64,000 nucleotides of DNA from Berberis thunbergii (taxonomy: Eukaryota > Streptophyta > Magnoliopsida > Ranunculales > Berberidaceae): assembly GCA_003290165.1 (NCBI GenBank), contig QNQO01000641.1, positions 186,001 through 250,000 of the forward strand, given 5' to 3'. How positions within the stretch are numbered: the stretch's first letter is position 1; each line of letters starts with the position of its first letter. The notes below the pieces were generated by a model. That model was given only the letters and a program-made list of their open reading frames with translations, made no database searches and was not told the origin of the DNA. Shown here in pieces: positions 20,702 through 32,502 of this stretch. The translations under genes were made by a program, and so were the position numbers.

Positions 20702-23700
20702 TTTACTTTACTATACTAGATTCAAAGTTTGTCATGTATGTGTTATTAGGCCCCTTCTTATTTTTCCATTGTCTATGCACGTTTTCATTATTCAGATTAT
20801 ATGCATGCCTTAATTCTTTTAGTGTGTAATCATTTACCATTTTAAATATATTTTAGGATGACCACATTGTTCAGAATAATAATTCAAAACGTGCATCCGC
20901 ACAACGTTTGCGTCGAGAAAAAGAGGGAATTTTATGTAGGACGCCTCTTGTTCAAATACCTTTTCCTTCTTTCACACCCAATGATCGCGCTTTTCCACAA
21001 AAGCAGTGGCAACAATCACGAACGGCTGTGCTCAATATCATCTCTCCCCAATGCATGGATTATGAATTTTTTACTATGTTAGATCAAAATGTGTTGCCAC
21101 CACAACAACCAAGGAGGTGTTCATTTTCACCGCCTAACGCATCCCCAAATGCACCAACAAACATGTATACTTCTTTTTTTATATTTTCTCATATAATTTT
21201 ACTTTATCAAGTATTCTAAATTTTAACTCATTATATTCTTAAAATTTGTTTAGGCTAATTACAAATGACCGACTTCCTAATGACGATACTTCTCGTCATA
21301 GTGGTTTGGATTTTCGGCATGAAATTACTCACAACCTCATCAAGAAGAAACACGTCATTTCTTAGGCAAAATGAATTTTTTGTGTCCTCATTGCTCAGCA
21401 CTACATTGAAAAGATGAAAAATTGAAGGCATCTTCGTTAAGGAATCCTTTTTTTGGAACATGTTGTTTGCAAGGAAATGAGAAGTTGCCACCGTTATCTA
21501 CCCCTCCACCATTGCTTCAAGTGTTGTATGAGGGAGATGATGTTCAATCAAATAATTTTCGTACACATATTCGCGAGTATAATGCTGCAAATGCATTTAC
21601 GAGTCTTGGTACTAAATTTGAGCCAAGGGTACTCAATGGGAGGGGTCCCACAAGCTTTATTATTCATGGAGAATTACGACATCAAACGGGAGCGTTAATT
21701 CCGCAACAAGGCCAAGATGCAGTTTATTCACAACTTTACATTTATGATCCCTATTCAGCATTACATACCCGCAGTCGTCGAAATCCACCCTTGAGATTAG
21801 ATGTGCTCAAAATCATTTAAGATGCTTTGTTGCCGTATAATGTGTTTGTGGAAAAATACCGTCAAGCATATGAGATTCTGAATCAAACAAATTTTGTTGA
21901 CCAAAACATACATGTGTATTTACACTATAGTTGTCATAAAGATCGGCGGCTTTACAATCTATCTTCATTAAATGAAATAGCAATTATTTTGCCTGGAGAT
22001 GTCCCTGAAGTAAACACAACTAGAGATATTGTCGTATATTTGCGAGAAAATCAAGAGTTGATGAAAATTAATTAATGTCACCCAGCTTACTTACCGCTTC
22101 ATTATGTGTTATTATTTCCGTTATGGCGACTTAGGTTGGGAACCTGAATTAACTCAATGGGATGTTACAACTAAAAGGTGTCCAAATAAACGACTTACTC
22201 AAATGGATTTTTACAATTATCATTTGTTCAAACGATCAACTGAGTACTCAACAATTTTGAGAGGTGGCAAATTGCTCCAGGAGTTTTTAGTAGATGCTTG
22301 GGCTTCAACAGAGCAAAATCGATTAATGTATGTGAGGAACAATCAAACAAAGCTCAGGTCTGAGCTCTATGAAAGTCTTACGGACATTGGGCCCAATGGG
22401 TTAAGACCAGATCAAGTTGGGAAACGACTTATTTTGCCGTCATCCCATCTTGGTAGTCCAAAACACATGTTTGAGATATTTCAAGATTCAATGGCTATCA
22501 CACGTTACAACAATCATTCAAATGTTTTCGTAACCATGACTGCAAATCCAAAATGGCCTGAAATTATGGATGCTTTGTTACCTCACCAAAAGCCTACAGA
22601 TCACCCAAATTTAGTAGCTCGAGTTTTTGAGTTAAAAAGAAAATGTCTAATGGATAAGATTATCAAAAGAGGCACATTCGGTGATGTTGTAGCTCATGTC
22701 TTTACTGTTGAATTTCAAAAGCGTGGGCTACCTCATATGCACGCACCTATATTCCTTCACCATTTACAAAAAATTCGCACTACCTCTCAGATTGATAAGA
22801 TCGTGTGTGCAGAATTTCCTGACCCGAATACAAATCCGATGTTATTTCAAACAGTTTTACATTGTATGGTGCATGGACCGTGTAGTGCTCGAAATTCTGG
22901 AGCACCATGTATGGAGAATGGGAGGTGCACAAAAAATATCCTCGTGAATTTTCAGAAACAACAACAATGGGCCAAGATGGATATCCTATTTATCGACGCC
23001 GCAATACTGGCCTAGTATATAATGTGAAGGGGCCACCAGTTGATAATAGAGATGTGGTGCCATATAATCCATATCTTTCAAGGATGTTTGATTGTCATAT
23101 TAATGTGGAAGTGTGTGAGGGAATTAGATGTGTTAAATACATACACAGGTACATTTATAAAGGTCATGATAGAACAACAATGGTACTAGGGCGAGTAGAT
23201 GAAATCCAACAATATCTTGATGCTCGATATATTGGACCGCCTGAAGCAGCTTGGCAGATATTTGGTCATCTTTTACACGAAGAAAATCCTATAGTGGTTC
23301 GATTGGCGCTTCATTTACCTGGAATGCATCATGTTGTGTTCAATCCTTACAGATCAAGCACAATCAATTTTACTTAGAGCTAGACACCAAATGTCGACTT
23401 TAACTACATTCTTTGCATGTTGTGTTGTAGATCCGTTTGCACGTACATTTACCTACCAACAATTCCCCCAACATTTTGTTTGGCAGAAAAAAAAAATGTG
23501 GACAAAAAGAAAAAGGGCTATGCAATTGGAAGAATGTACTTTGCCAGTCCTCATGAAGGTGAAAGGTTTTATTTGCGACTGCTTCTAACGGTTGGGCCAC
23601 AATCATTTGAACATTTGCGCACATATGACAATGTTTTACACGACACCTTCAAATTAGCTTGCACCTCACGAGGACTCTTAGAAGATGATGATGAATGGAT

Positions 23701-25497
23701 TCAGTGCCTTGAAGAGGCTGCGATCATGAAAACTGGGAATCAGTTGAGAAGATTGTTTAGTGTGATTCTAATGGAATGTCACCCAGATTTTCTATGGACA
23801 AGGTTCTCAGTGAATATATGTGATGATCTTTCGCACCAACTTCGAACAAGGTTCGGTATTTCAAATCCAACAGATGCTCAGATTCTGGATTATGGTTTGC
23901 ATCTCATAAATTAATTTCTTCAAGAAGGATGGAAGAATCTGACGAATTTCCCACCTATGCCCCTACCAATTGAAAATTGGGACATGATAGTTGGTAACAA
24001 ACTCATATGGGAACACCGACAACTTCAGTATGATGGTCAAGAATCCGATGCACAATCATCCGTCAATCATTTTAATGAGGCACAACGTTCTGCTTATATT
24101 GCAATAGTAACTTCAGTTCTTGAAAATAAAGGAATTCGTTTTTTTGAATGAAGGTGCAGGAACAGGTAAAACATTTTTATACAACGCCATTGCATCAAAA
24201 TGTCGCAGCCTTGGACACATTTGTCATCACCGTTGCATCATCTGGTATTGCGGCGTTACTATTAGTGGGAGGTAGAACATCTCATTCAATGTTTCGTATT
24301 CCACTGGATGTAATGGAAAATTTAGTGTGTGGGTTTAGTAAACAGTCATTGCATGCTGAGTTATTCAGGGAAACCAAACTAATTATCTGGGATGAAGTTC
24401 CGATGCAACATAGATATTGTGTTGAAGTAGTTGATCGTGCATTACAAGACGTTTACAGCACCAATAAGTCATTTGGTGGTATTACTGTTGTTCTTGGGGG
24501 TGATTTTCGATAGATATTGCCAGTGATACCCAAAGGCGTCCGCGCGCAAATTGTGGTTGCATCTTTGAGGCATTCTAAGCTTTGGTTAAACATACAAGTT
24601 CTGACTTTGAGTTTAAATATGCGGTTGGACAATGGGGTAGGCAATGACGGGTTTACGAAGTTTTTGACTGAGGTAATGTTTTTGTGTAAACAATTCTACC
24701 TTTTACTACAATGCAATTTTTTTCATTACTGATTGATTTTATTTTATATTGATTGGAAGCACCGCACAAGATGTTATTCGTATTCCACCAACGGTGCACA
24801 AGTGCAAAGATTTAAGTGAACTAATTTCTTTGGTTTATCCTCAACTAAATGTAATAGGCACAGCGTCTCCGAATTATTTGACAGAGCAAACAATTCTCTC
24901 AGCAAGAAATGACGATGTGTGTGACATTAACAAAGCTGCATTATTTGATTTTCCAAGAGAAATCATTATTTATTTAGCCGCAGATAAAATGGCGAAACAT
25001 TTTGAAAATGATCATTCCATTACCAACCGTTATCCAGCTGAATATTAGAACTCACTTAATCCTTCTGGATTACCGCCATTTAAGTTAGAATTAAAAGTAG
25101 GTTGTCCAATTATGTTGCTGAGAAACATTGCACCTAAAGATGGACTTTGTAATGGAACTGCAACGCGTATAATTGAAGCAAAAATCTTAAATGGGGATAA
25201 GGCTGACAATTTAGTTTTCATTCCTAGAATCTCTTTAACGCCATCATCTTCTAAGTTTCCCTTCAAAATGAAAAGGCGACAATTTTCAGTGCGGTTGGCA
25301 TATGCAATGACGATAAACAAGTCGCAGGGACAATCTGTGAAATACGTTGGAGCTGATTTATGAACACCGGTATTCAGCCATGGCCAACTTTATGTTGCAT
25401 TATCTAGATGCACAGCTTCTAATAGAATAAGTGTCCTTTTACCTCAAGATGTGCTGGATTCTACGACCAATATTGTTTATCCAGAAGTTTTGTTGTA
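19275..25497 (+). pseudogene. Helitron Rep/PIF1 helicase gene, broken
   Basis: A RepHel protein gene. The 5' part looks like a set of small exons with GT-AG borders (19275-19328 MDHLVQNPPYSEMK.., 19407-19430, 19514-19587, 19670-19720, 19820 onward). The Rep part keeps the two-His motif in KRGLPHMHAPIF (about 22725) and the tyrosine region KYIHRYIYKGHD (about 23130). The helicase part keeps Walker A ([12 protein letters not shown], about 24150), Walker B-like [23 protein letters not shown], and the C-terminal INKSQGQS and LYVALSRCT motifs. It is broken by stops at 21818, 22073, 23912, 24511, 25046 and 25361 and by frameshifts near 22112, 22934, 23350, 23510, 24140 and 24217. Rep proteins nick DNA and start rolling-circle transposition; this copy cannot. 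Confidence 0.9.
20639..20702. repeat. TTA/ATT trinucleotide microsatellite
   Basis: About 64 bases of uninterrupted TTA repeat inside the 5' region of the Helitron. The tyrosine or leucine runs read over it are artefacts of the repeat. Confidence 0.95.
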
Positions 25498-26756
25498 AGA
25501 TTTTTTAAAGTTATGTTTTAATAAATTTTCTATTGATTTTTATATTTTTCTTTCATAAGATATGAATCTAATATTTATTATACATTTTTGTAGAATTGTG
25601 ATATCATTGTCGAGGAGTTCAAAAAAACCATTAAAAACAAAAGTATAATGGTGGGCGTTATTGGAAATTGGCAAATAAAGTAGTTTATCTCTAAAGATGA
25701 TTGAAAATAGCTTATTTTATTAACATTTTTTTCTAATATTGTGTGTGATAAATTTGTAGATTTCAGTCATATTCCTTCATTGCTCAAAGTTGGTGCATAT
25801 AGACGCCGAGTCATTTAATAATGTGATGCAGAAGATGTTTGGAGCAGTTGGTGATACATAGTTTTGATATACATATGCAGTTTAACCCATTTTTGTATAT
25901 TGAGGGTTCCTTTTGTTCTCATTTTTTTAAAAGAGAAATGGTGAAAATCATGCTCTTTAAATGCGCATAGGTATAAATAATGTATGGCTCTGATGTACTT
26001 AAATGTTTTGATATTATTTTGGCGTGTGGAGATATTATTTGGTGTTCATGGCATTGATTGCCATTATAAATTTATATGACAGGTTCAGACAGGTTTCAAT
26101 ATTGAAAAATACAAGGGAAACTCTGTCGAAATTTTGAGTTTTTTATTCTTATGACATGTTCAAATAAATTACTTTATTCAAAAAATGACATTTTGGATAT
26201 AATGATATTGTGTGCGTGTCTCTTCGACCACCAAAAAAACTTTTTTTTAATACTGAAAACGGTGAATATATATTGCGCTGAGACAAAAAGTTTTTGTGAA
26301 TGCCAAATTATATGAGATACGAATTTTTATGACAAGTTTAAATATTGCAAAAGGGGAAGCTCTGTCAAAATTTTAAATTTTTGTTAAATATTCATCTTGA
26401 TATTTTTCATAATCAAATATGTCATTCTGTTTGTCCTAATTAAATTATGTTTCTTCAACTGCTGCTTTACTAAATTGAGCATCAATTTCATCCAATACTC
26501 ACTTCGACAAACATGAGATATTTCTTTCTTATTTTTAGTTAAACTGACATTTGGTGGAAATTAAATTCCTTAGCTCATTGGTTGCGTTTACCAGTTTTAT
26601 TAACATTGTTTTATTTTTCAAGAGTATTAACTTTTACAAAATTAATTCATCATAACTGTTGTAATAGACAATTATGCAAGTGTTTTTAAAAATTGAAATA
26701 AAACCCCAAATTTGAGTATTCAACATAGCCGAGAAAGTATGATGTAATCTGCAATA
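25498..26756. other. Helitron 3' non-coding region
   Basis: AT-rich sequence between the end of the helicase remnant and the terminal hairpin. No gene seen. Confidence 0.6.
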
Positions 26757-26920
26757 GTGCCAACGGCACGGGTATTACACTAGTAATGTTACAAGTTACG
26801 AGTATATTATAGAACTCCCATGAAGAAAATAGATGAAATGGTTTTCAAATCCCTACATTGTTTCAAGATAAAGTTGGACTGGACAATCTCAGCTTTGGTT
26901 ATGCAGCTTTTTTTTTGAGA

Positions 26921-28159
26921 TATCGAAACAATGAATCATCGTATAGTTGCTCCCTGTAGTAATGTTTTGCACACTTACAAATCGAATTCATCACCCTAAA
27001 CCCAAAAATCTATACCTGAAGGGTTATCGACAACAAACATAAGTAGAACTTTATCAGGGTGATGGTAGTTGGAGTCAACTAGTAGTTATTTTGGTCTATA
27101 TGAGGAATAACGCTACGTATACAAGTAGTTCTTTTAGCAACATGCCTTCAATCCCTAAGCTTTAGGTTGATTGTCTTGTTCAAGGCAAGAGAAAAAATAA
27201 AAGCACTTCTAGGGTTGTCAATAATGTATTCCATGGATATTTATTTTGTTAAATTTACCACTGCCAAATCCAAATTGAGGTTAAAATTATCCAATAATAG
27301 GTAAATCACAAATCTGATAAAGAGGTACTGAACATCTGATTGATATTCCTACTGGTCTCCTAGGGTTCCCTCATCCTATAAGTTGCGCATGTCAAAAGGA
27401 AGTTCCATTTTACAAAAATACTAGTTTATCATAGTTTCATAGCAATTAATTAATCACAGATTTTCAAGTTTACATGTAAACCTACTACATTGTGTAGTTC
27501 ACTGAAGTCCCTAATTGAAGAAAATTCTTAGACATTACAAGTAGTTGAATGAGTAAAAAAAACTCCATGGGTCTTTCCATGAGCAGCAATGTTGGTAGCT
27601 GAACTTGAACCGCTTCACGAGTTGGCAGAGGTCCCTGGTGAGCATGAAGCACCACCTGATAACCAGAATGAATAACAACTTGGGAAACATTAGCCTCAAT
27701 GAATAACAACGCAATTTTGTGGTAGATTTGAAGAGAATATTAGAAAATATTTATTCTGCCCATCGAAATCTCTGAGAATGCCATTGCAGGACATCCTAAG
27801 AATTAGGGTACATTATTTTGGTTGCGCAAATTGAATTCTCATGAATGCAGGAAGATAGTAGATGATATAACTGTAAAAAGAGGAGAAGAGAGAAGTGAGG
27901 TTGAAGATGATCATCCAATTATCATTCTTGTCGGCATTAGATTCTTTGGTCGATCCATCCCAAAAGTTCCCATACAGTAATACATAAAGAGTTTTTTTTT
28001 TTTTTTTGTTAAAGCAGTCGGCATAATAGATTATGAAATACATAAGAGTTGATAAATTCAAAACACATGGATACTTAATGATTGGGGAGTGACCAAAGAA
28101 TTTGGTGCCTATGAAATGAGAATTGGATTGTCATCTTCAACCTGATCACTTCACTCTTT
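26921..28159. other. Copy A segment without a gene
   Basis: No coding signal on either strand; short open frames are not supported by any family or splice context. This stretch has no counterpart in copy B, so it is an insertion in A or a deletion in B. Confidence 0.45.
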
Positions 28160-28441
28160 CACTACATTAAATTGGCACTTTTGTAACAACTCTAAAAATA
28201 GTATCACTTTTGAGATTTTACAATCCACCAAACAGTTTTAAAGTAACACTAAATTTAGTCTAAAAATGAAATAAGTTGGATCACCACGAATAATATCACT
28301 TTTAAAACCATACTCTTCATGGTGATATAATCATTGTATCATTTTGTCGGTGAAAATGCGTAAAATTGTTGTGTAAATTGTTACACTTTAAAATTAATAC
28401 TATTTTTGAGATTGTTACAAAAATGTCAATTTGATGTAGTG
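28160..28441. mobile_element. CACTA-type MITE, 282 bp
   Basis: Starts CACTACATTAAATTGGCA and ends TGTCAATTTGATGTAGTG, its inverted counterpart with few mismatches; flanked by TTT on both sides (28157-28159 and 28442-28444), the 3-bp duplication of CACTA elements. The interior is also partly palindromic. It is absent from the matching place in copy B. Confidence 0.82.
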
Positions 28442-29015
28442 TTTCTCCATTTCTTTCTCTCCCTTATTGAGATTTCCGATCTACTGCAACCAAACCTAGT
28501 AACCCTATACATCATAAATCATTCCTTATGTTTACTGATACAAATAAGATGGTCCTTGTCGAACTTAAGGTGGACTTTACAAGTTCAAGCTTAGGTGTCT
28601 AATATGGGTTTAATCTGACACTAGTGTAAGTATTTCAGTAGACATTCACATATGCCCATGCATGTAAGTCCAACATTAATAGTGAGTACTCTAAGACCCT
28701 AAGATGATCATCTCATGGCTATAGAGAACCAATCAAATCAGATGGTTCTTTTTCTTAATCTCTCTGACTTGTCGTGTAGTCGAAAAAATTGAAAAAGTCA
28801 GTCATTCACAACAACTGATGGACAGAACCAACAAATCAATTAATAAGCCAACTCATGGTTGACCTTCAAACAAAAAGCTCCAAACAAAGCCATTTGAGCA
28901 ACACAAAGACAATATTACCTCAAACAGATTGCATGAGTTACCTATACCTGTGATCTTTTCAGTACTCTTCTTCAACTTTATCTCCTCCAAAACATGCAAA
29001 CACAAGTCAAGATGG

Positions 29016-29166
29016 CATAAATCTGCAATAACACCAGCACCTACATCTCCTTCTCTCTCAAAGGGTCTCTTGTCTTGCTTGTTTGATGAGAGAGTTCAGA
29101 CATTCACTCACTTCAGTGACTGAAGCATATTGGAGGTGCAGGTGCAGGTGCAAATGCAGACTTATG
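29016..29166 (-). ncRNA. MIR530: MIR530 precursor hairpin, copy A
   Basis: On the minus strand a 35-base 5' arm (29166 down to 29132) pairs with an equal-length 3' arm (29050 down to 29016) with, by my hand count, four mismatches, three G-U pairs and no bulge, around an 81-base loop. The 5' arm contains TGCATTTGCACCTGCACCTG at 29158-29139, which agrees with the mature miR530 family sequence as I remember it. miR530 guides cleavage of plant target mRNAs; PLUS3-domain and zinc-knuckle type targets are reported for the family in some species. An identical 3' arm and 5' arm occur in copy B. The open frame read across the locus is not a protein gene. The precursor lies in a segment duplicated together with the DP terminal exon. 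Confidence 0.9.
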
Positions 29167-29233
29167 TAAACAACTTGACCATCCATCCCATGCCTCCAAC
29201 ATAAAACATTTCTCACTAGCCACACAAATTTGT

Positions 29234-29276
29234 ACTATATAAATCAACCAAACAAGCAATACCTCTATATATAGAG
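29234..29276 (-). promoter_or_regulatory. MIR530-A TATA region
   Basis: Two TATA-like words precede the hairpin on the minus strand: TATATATAG around 29266-29274 and TTTATATAG around 29234-29242. The first would place a transcription start about 70 bases before the hairpin. Both words are kept at the matching position of copy B. Confidence 0.55.
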
Positions 29277-29353
29277 AGATGGTCTCTCTTAACTTACATG
29301 AAAGAGATTGGATCAAAAACTTTATCGTATGTTGGAGTTCTAAGAGATGTGCC

Positions 29354-29380
29354 CACGTGACACTAAGTACCATACACGTG
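29354..29380. promoter_or_regulatory. Paired G-boxes upstream of MIR530-A
   Basis: Two CACGTG palindromes at 29354-29359 and 29375-29380, forming together a larger imperfect palindrome (GCCCACGTGACACTA.. and ..CACGTGGGC). G-boxes bind bHLH (PIF/MYC) and bZIP (ABF) factors. The pair is conserved in copy B, which suggests that it belongs to the MIR530 promoter. Confidence 0.6.
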
Positions 29381-29699
29381 GGCTAGTTACCACCTGGCCA
29401 ATATGATAAGGACAAGTGGCAATCTGAACCTGAATGTCCCGTGAGCTCCTGACCTTGTGGGCCTTTAAAGTCTCACAATTTGATTGGTAAAGCAAAAGTG
29501 AGTTTTTAAAGGCGTGTGATTTAGACCTGAAAGTTGGCCTACTTTTATAGCACAAGGCCCTCTAACTTTGATTGCTCATCTATAGGACTTTCATCTAAAA
29601 AACAGATATACACTTTGTGTACTGATGACATGGGTAGAGTGTCGTACCTTTGGTATAGTGTCCACACTCTTTTTTTATTAAATTACCAACTATAATAAA

Positions 29700-29732
<33 letters not shown>

Positions 29733-29746
29733 ATATATATATATTT
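29700..29746. repeat. TA dinucleotide microsatellite
   Basis: About 46 bases of near-perfect TA repeat with one interruption. The matching place in copy B lacks it. Confidence 0.95.
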
Positions 29747-29869
29747 GTCATTGATAGCAGAAATTCACTTGTTTCGTTATAAAGTAGATAATGTTTAAAA
29801 CAAAAGAAAGATAGATACATATAAAGAAATGTATGGTGTAAATAAGATGATGAGGTTTGTTAAAATCTA

Positions 29870-30699
29870 TGATGCACCGACTCAGATATGTGTGTCGTGT
29901 CAGACACGGATACGACATGGCGATTTGATAATTTTCAAAAAAATAGGACTCAGTGACACGATAAAACTTATTTTTTTAATATATTTTTTTAACATATACA
30001 TGACTTCGAATGCTTACATGCAAATAAAATGAGCAAACACTGCATAACTGCCTAGTAGAGTTGTTTCATGTGTCATGATTTTATTGGAGAGTGACACAAA
30101 TAGTAAAAGGTCAAATGGGCAAAACAAAAATTCTTCCAAAATCATACTTTAGTTTGGATAATCTCTATGTCTTATTTATTTAATTATTCCACTTCCATAT
30201 AGTTTATCCTCTTTCCTTCATTTCACAACAGCAAGGTCTTCCTCCCAACTCAACAGATCTCCTCCATGACTTTCTCAATAACAAAAAAATCTCTAGATCA
30301 CTCCACCATTCAGCCACACACATTTTCTGAATCGAACCAGCCATTCTCGACACCACAAAAAGAGAAATCGCAGGGAAAAAAATGAAAGAAAGTAAGATCT
30401 CTCCCTCTCTCTTTGTCGAAATCGATTTCTCCCCCTTTCTCGATCGATCCCTCTCGACAGATCTCCCCCTCTCTTGATCGATCCCTTTCGACAGATCTCT
30501 CCCTCTCAACAGATCGATCGATATCCATCGATCTTTCAACGTGTCTGGACCGTGTCCAAGCCGTGTCCAAGTCAGTCAACGAATTTTGACTGTTGACCAT
30601 ATGTCCAATACGTGTCAGGCGCGTGTCGTGCAAATTCGTATCCGACACGTATTTGACGCATGATTCAGAGGTTTTCTGAAGAGTCGGTGCATCAGATGT
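29870..30699. mobile_element. Non-autonomous MULE-like element
   Basis: About 830 bp with inner terminal inverted repeats GATGCACCGACTC (29871) and GAGTCGGTGCATC (30681-30693). It is flanked by a 10-bp direct repeat TTAAAATCTA at 29860-29869 and 30700-30709, close to the 9-bp duplications of Mutator-like elements. Copy B has one uninterrupted TTAAAATCTA at the same place (about 41505), the empty site. Subterminal zones share GTGTCNGACACG-like words in inverted orientation. The interior is a CT-rich segment with GATCGATC words; no transposase is present. Confidence 0.8.
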
Positions 30700-30861
30700 T
30701 TAAAATCTAATTGCCTGAATCATATGGTGATGACTATTAAGATAGTTGGGCTTAATACCTTGATATGATTGATTTTAAAGTAGATAAGAAATGACATTTT
30801 TGAAATTTGGCAAATGAAAAGAGCATTTTTGTAATTTAGCCACTTATAATACAAGTTTCTT

Positions 30862-31000
30862 TGCCTCGTCTGCGGTCAACATTTTAGGGGAGGCGATTGC
30901 TCGGGTTGCATGTCCAATTGTAGGGAAGGTGATGGACAATACTATAGCAAAATGCCATGCGATTGAGGTGGCTCTTCTTCTCATCCAAGGCAATAAAGAT
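30862..31000 (+). other. Short coding-like segment cut by CACTA element 4
   Basis: An open stretch reads SSAVNILGEAIARVACPIVG and ends AIEVALLLIQGNKD just before the CACTA insertion. The E-A-I...A-I-E-V-A-L pattern is reminiscent of the RNase H-like domain of plant retroelements. After the CACTA element the frame does not continue for long. Too short to identify. Confidence 0.25.
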
Positions 31001-32369
31001 CACTACAAAAAAAGCAAAATTAGCTACGGCAATTAGCGACGGTTTTAAAAAACTGTCGCTATTTAAACGGTTTGCGACGGCAAAAAACCGTCGCTAAAAT
31101 TTCTGCTACGGTTTTGGGTACATAAATTAACTTAACCGTCGCTAACCGTTTGCGACGGGTAAAAACTGTCGCTAATACAAACATTAGCGACGGCATTCCG
31201 ACCGTAGCTAATGTTAGAAATTTTTTCGCTAGCTACGGTCCAAAAACCGTCGCTAACGTGATTTTTTTTTTTAAAAATTTAAAAAAACAAATCAGCGACG
31301 GCCATACAACCGTAGCTAATGTTTCTGTGATTTAAAAAAAATATATGTGAAAACACCTTAGCGACGGCTTGAAAACCGTAGCTAATGTGATTTTTTAAAA
31401 TAAAAAAATTAAAAAAAAAGATTAGCGACGGTTTTCTAACCGTAGCTAACATGATTTTTAAAAAAAATAGTAAACTAATTAGCGACGGCTTGAAAACCGT
31501 AGCTAATGTGATATTTTAAAAATAAAAAATTAAAAAAAGCTTAGCGACGGTTTTTGACCGTAGCTAACATGTTTTTTTAAAAAAATAGTAAACTAATTAG
31601 CGACGGCTTGAAAACCGTAGCTAATGTGATTTTTTAAAAATAAAAAAATTAAAAAAAAGCTTAGCGACGGTGTTTTGACCGTAGCTAACATGATTTTTGA
31701 AAAAATAGTAAACTAATTAGCGACGGCTTGAAAACCGTAGCTAATGTAATTTTTTAAAAACAAAAAAATTAAAAAACCTTAGCGACGGTTTTCTGACCGT
31801 AGCTAACATGATTTTAAAAAAATATATATAGTAAACTAATTTGCGATGGTAATACAGCCGTAGCTAAGATTTTTTGTGATTTAAAAAAAATATTAAAAGA
31901 CATTAGCGACGGTTTCAAAACCGTAGCTAATTTGATTTTTTAAAAACAAAAAAAATTAAAAAAACTTAACGACGGCATTGTGACCGTAGCTATGGTTTAG
32001 AAATTTTTGTTAGCTACGGTCTACATACCGTCGCTAATGTGATTTTAGAAAAAAAAATATTATAAGAAAACAACGTACCGACGGTTGTAGGGTCGTAGCT
32101 AATGTTTAAAACTGTCGCTAATGCATTTTTTTAAAAAAATTATAAAGAATCAATATAGCGACGGCAATAGGGCCGTAGCTAACGTTTACAATTTTTTTTT
32201 TGTTAGCCACGGTCAAAATATCGTAGCTAAATGTGAATTTTTTTTAAATTATATATAAATAAAACTCAGTAGCCACGGTTCTCTACCATAGCTAATTCTT
32301 TTTGTTTTAATTATATAAAAAAATAGATATATATTTATAAACTGGATAAAATCACCAATAACCCATTAC

Positions 32370-32438
32370 CTTCCAGTCCGGTTAGGAGAACTGGCTTTTA
32401 CTCAGGCGACCCGGGTTCGAATCTCGCCAATGAAACGT
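32370..32438 (+). other. Degenerate tRNA-like segment
   Basis: Contains a strong B-box/T-loop word (GGGTTCGAATC) preceded by a GGCTTTTACTCAGGCGACCC segment resembling the anticodon and variable region of tRNA-Glu. The D-arm and acceptor stem do not fold convincingly. It may be a tRNA pseudogene or the head of a SINE inserted in CACTA element 4. Confidence 0.45.
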
Positions 32439-32502
32439 GTCGTGGCTAATGAGTTTGATATATTTTTTATAAAAACCAATTAGGCACGGCAATTGGCCGT
32501 AG

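Larger units (their letters stand above)
19275..26783 (+). mobile_element. Helitron, autonomous type but inactive
   Basis: A rolling-circle transposon containing a decayed Rep-helicase gene and a well-formed 3' terminus: a stem of GTGCC and GGCAC (26757-26761 and 26765-26769) with a three-base loop, then ten bases, then CTAG at 26780-26783 followed by host T. This is the classic Helitron 3' end (hairpin about 10 bases before CTRR). The start given is only the first recognisable coding position; the true 5' TC end is not placed. A 64-base TTA microsatellite (20639-20702) lies inside. Confidence 0.85.

Noticed and set aside
29113..29373. 86-codon minus-strand frame over MIR530 copy A (and 71 codons at 40746-40961 over copy B)
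   Set aside because: The frame runs across the hairpin 5' arm and promoter; its Ala-Pro repeats come from the miR530 sequence, and arms are conserved as a duplex instead of as codons.
32370..32438. Functional tRNA gene
   Set aside because: Has a good T-loop word but the D-arm and acceptor stem do not pair; kept only as a tRNA-like remnant.
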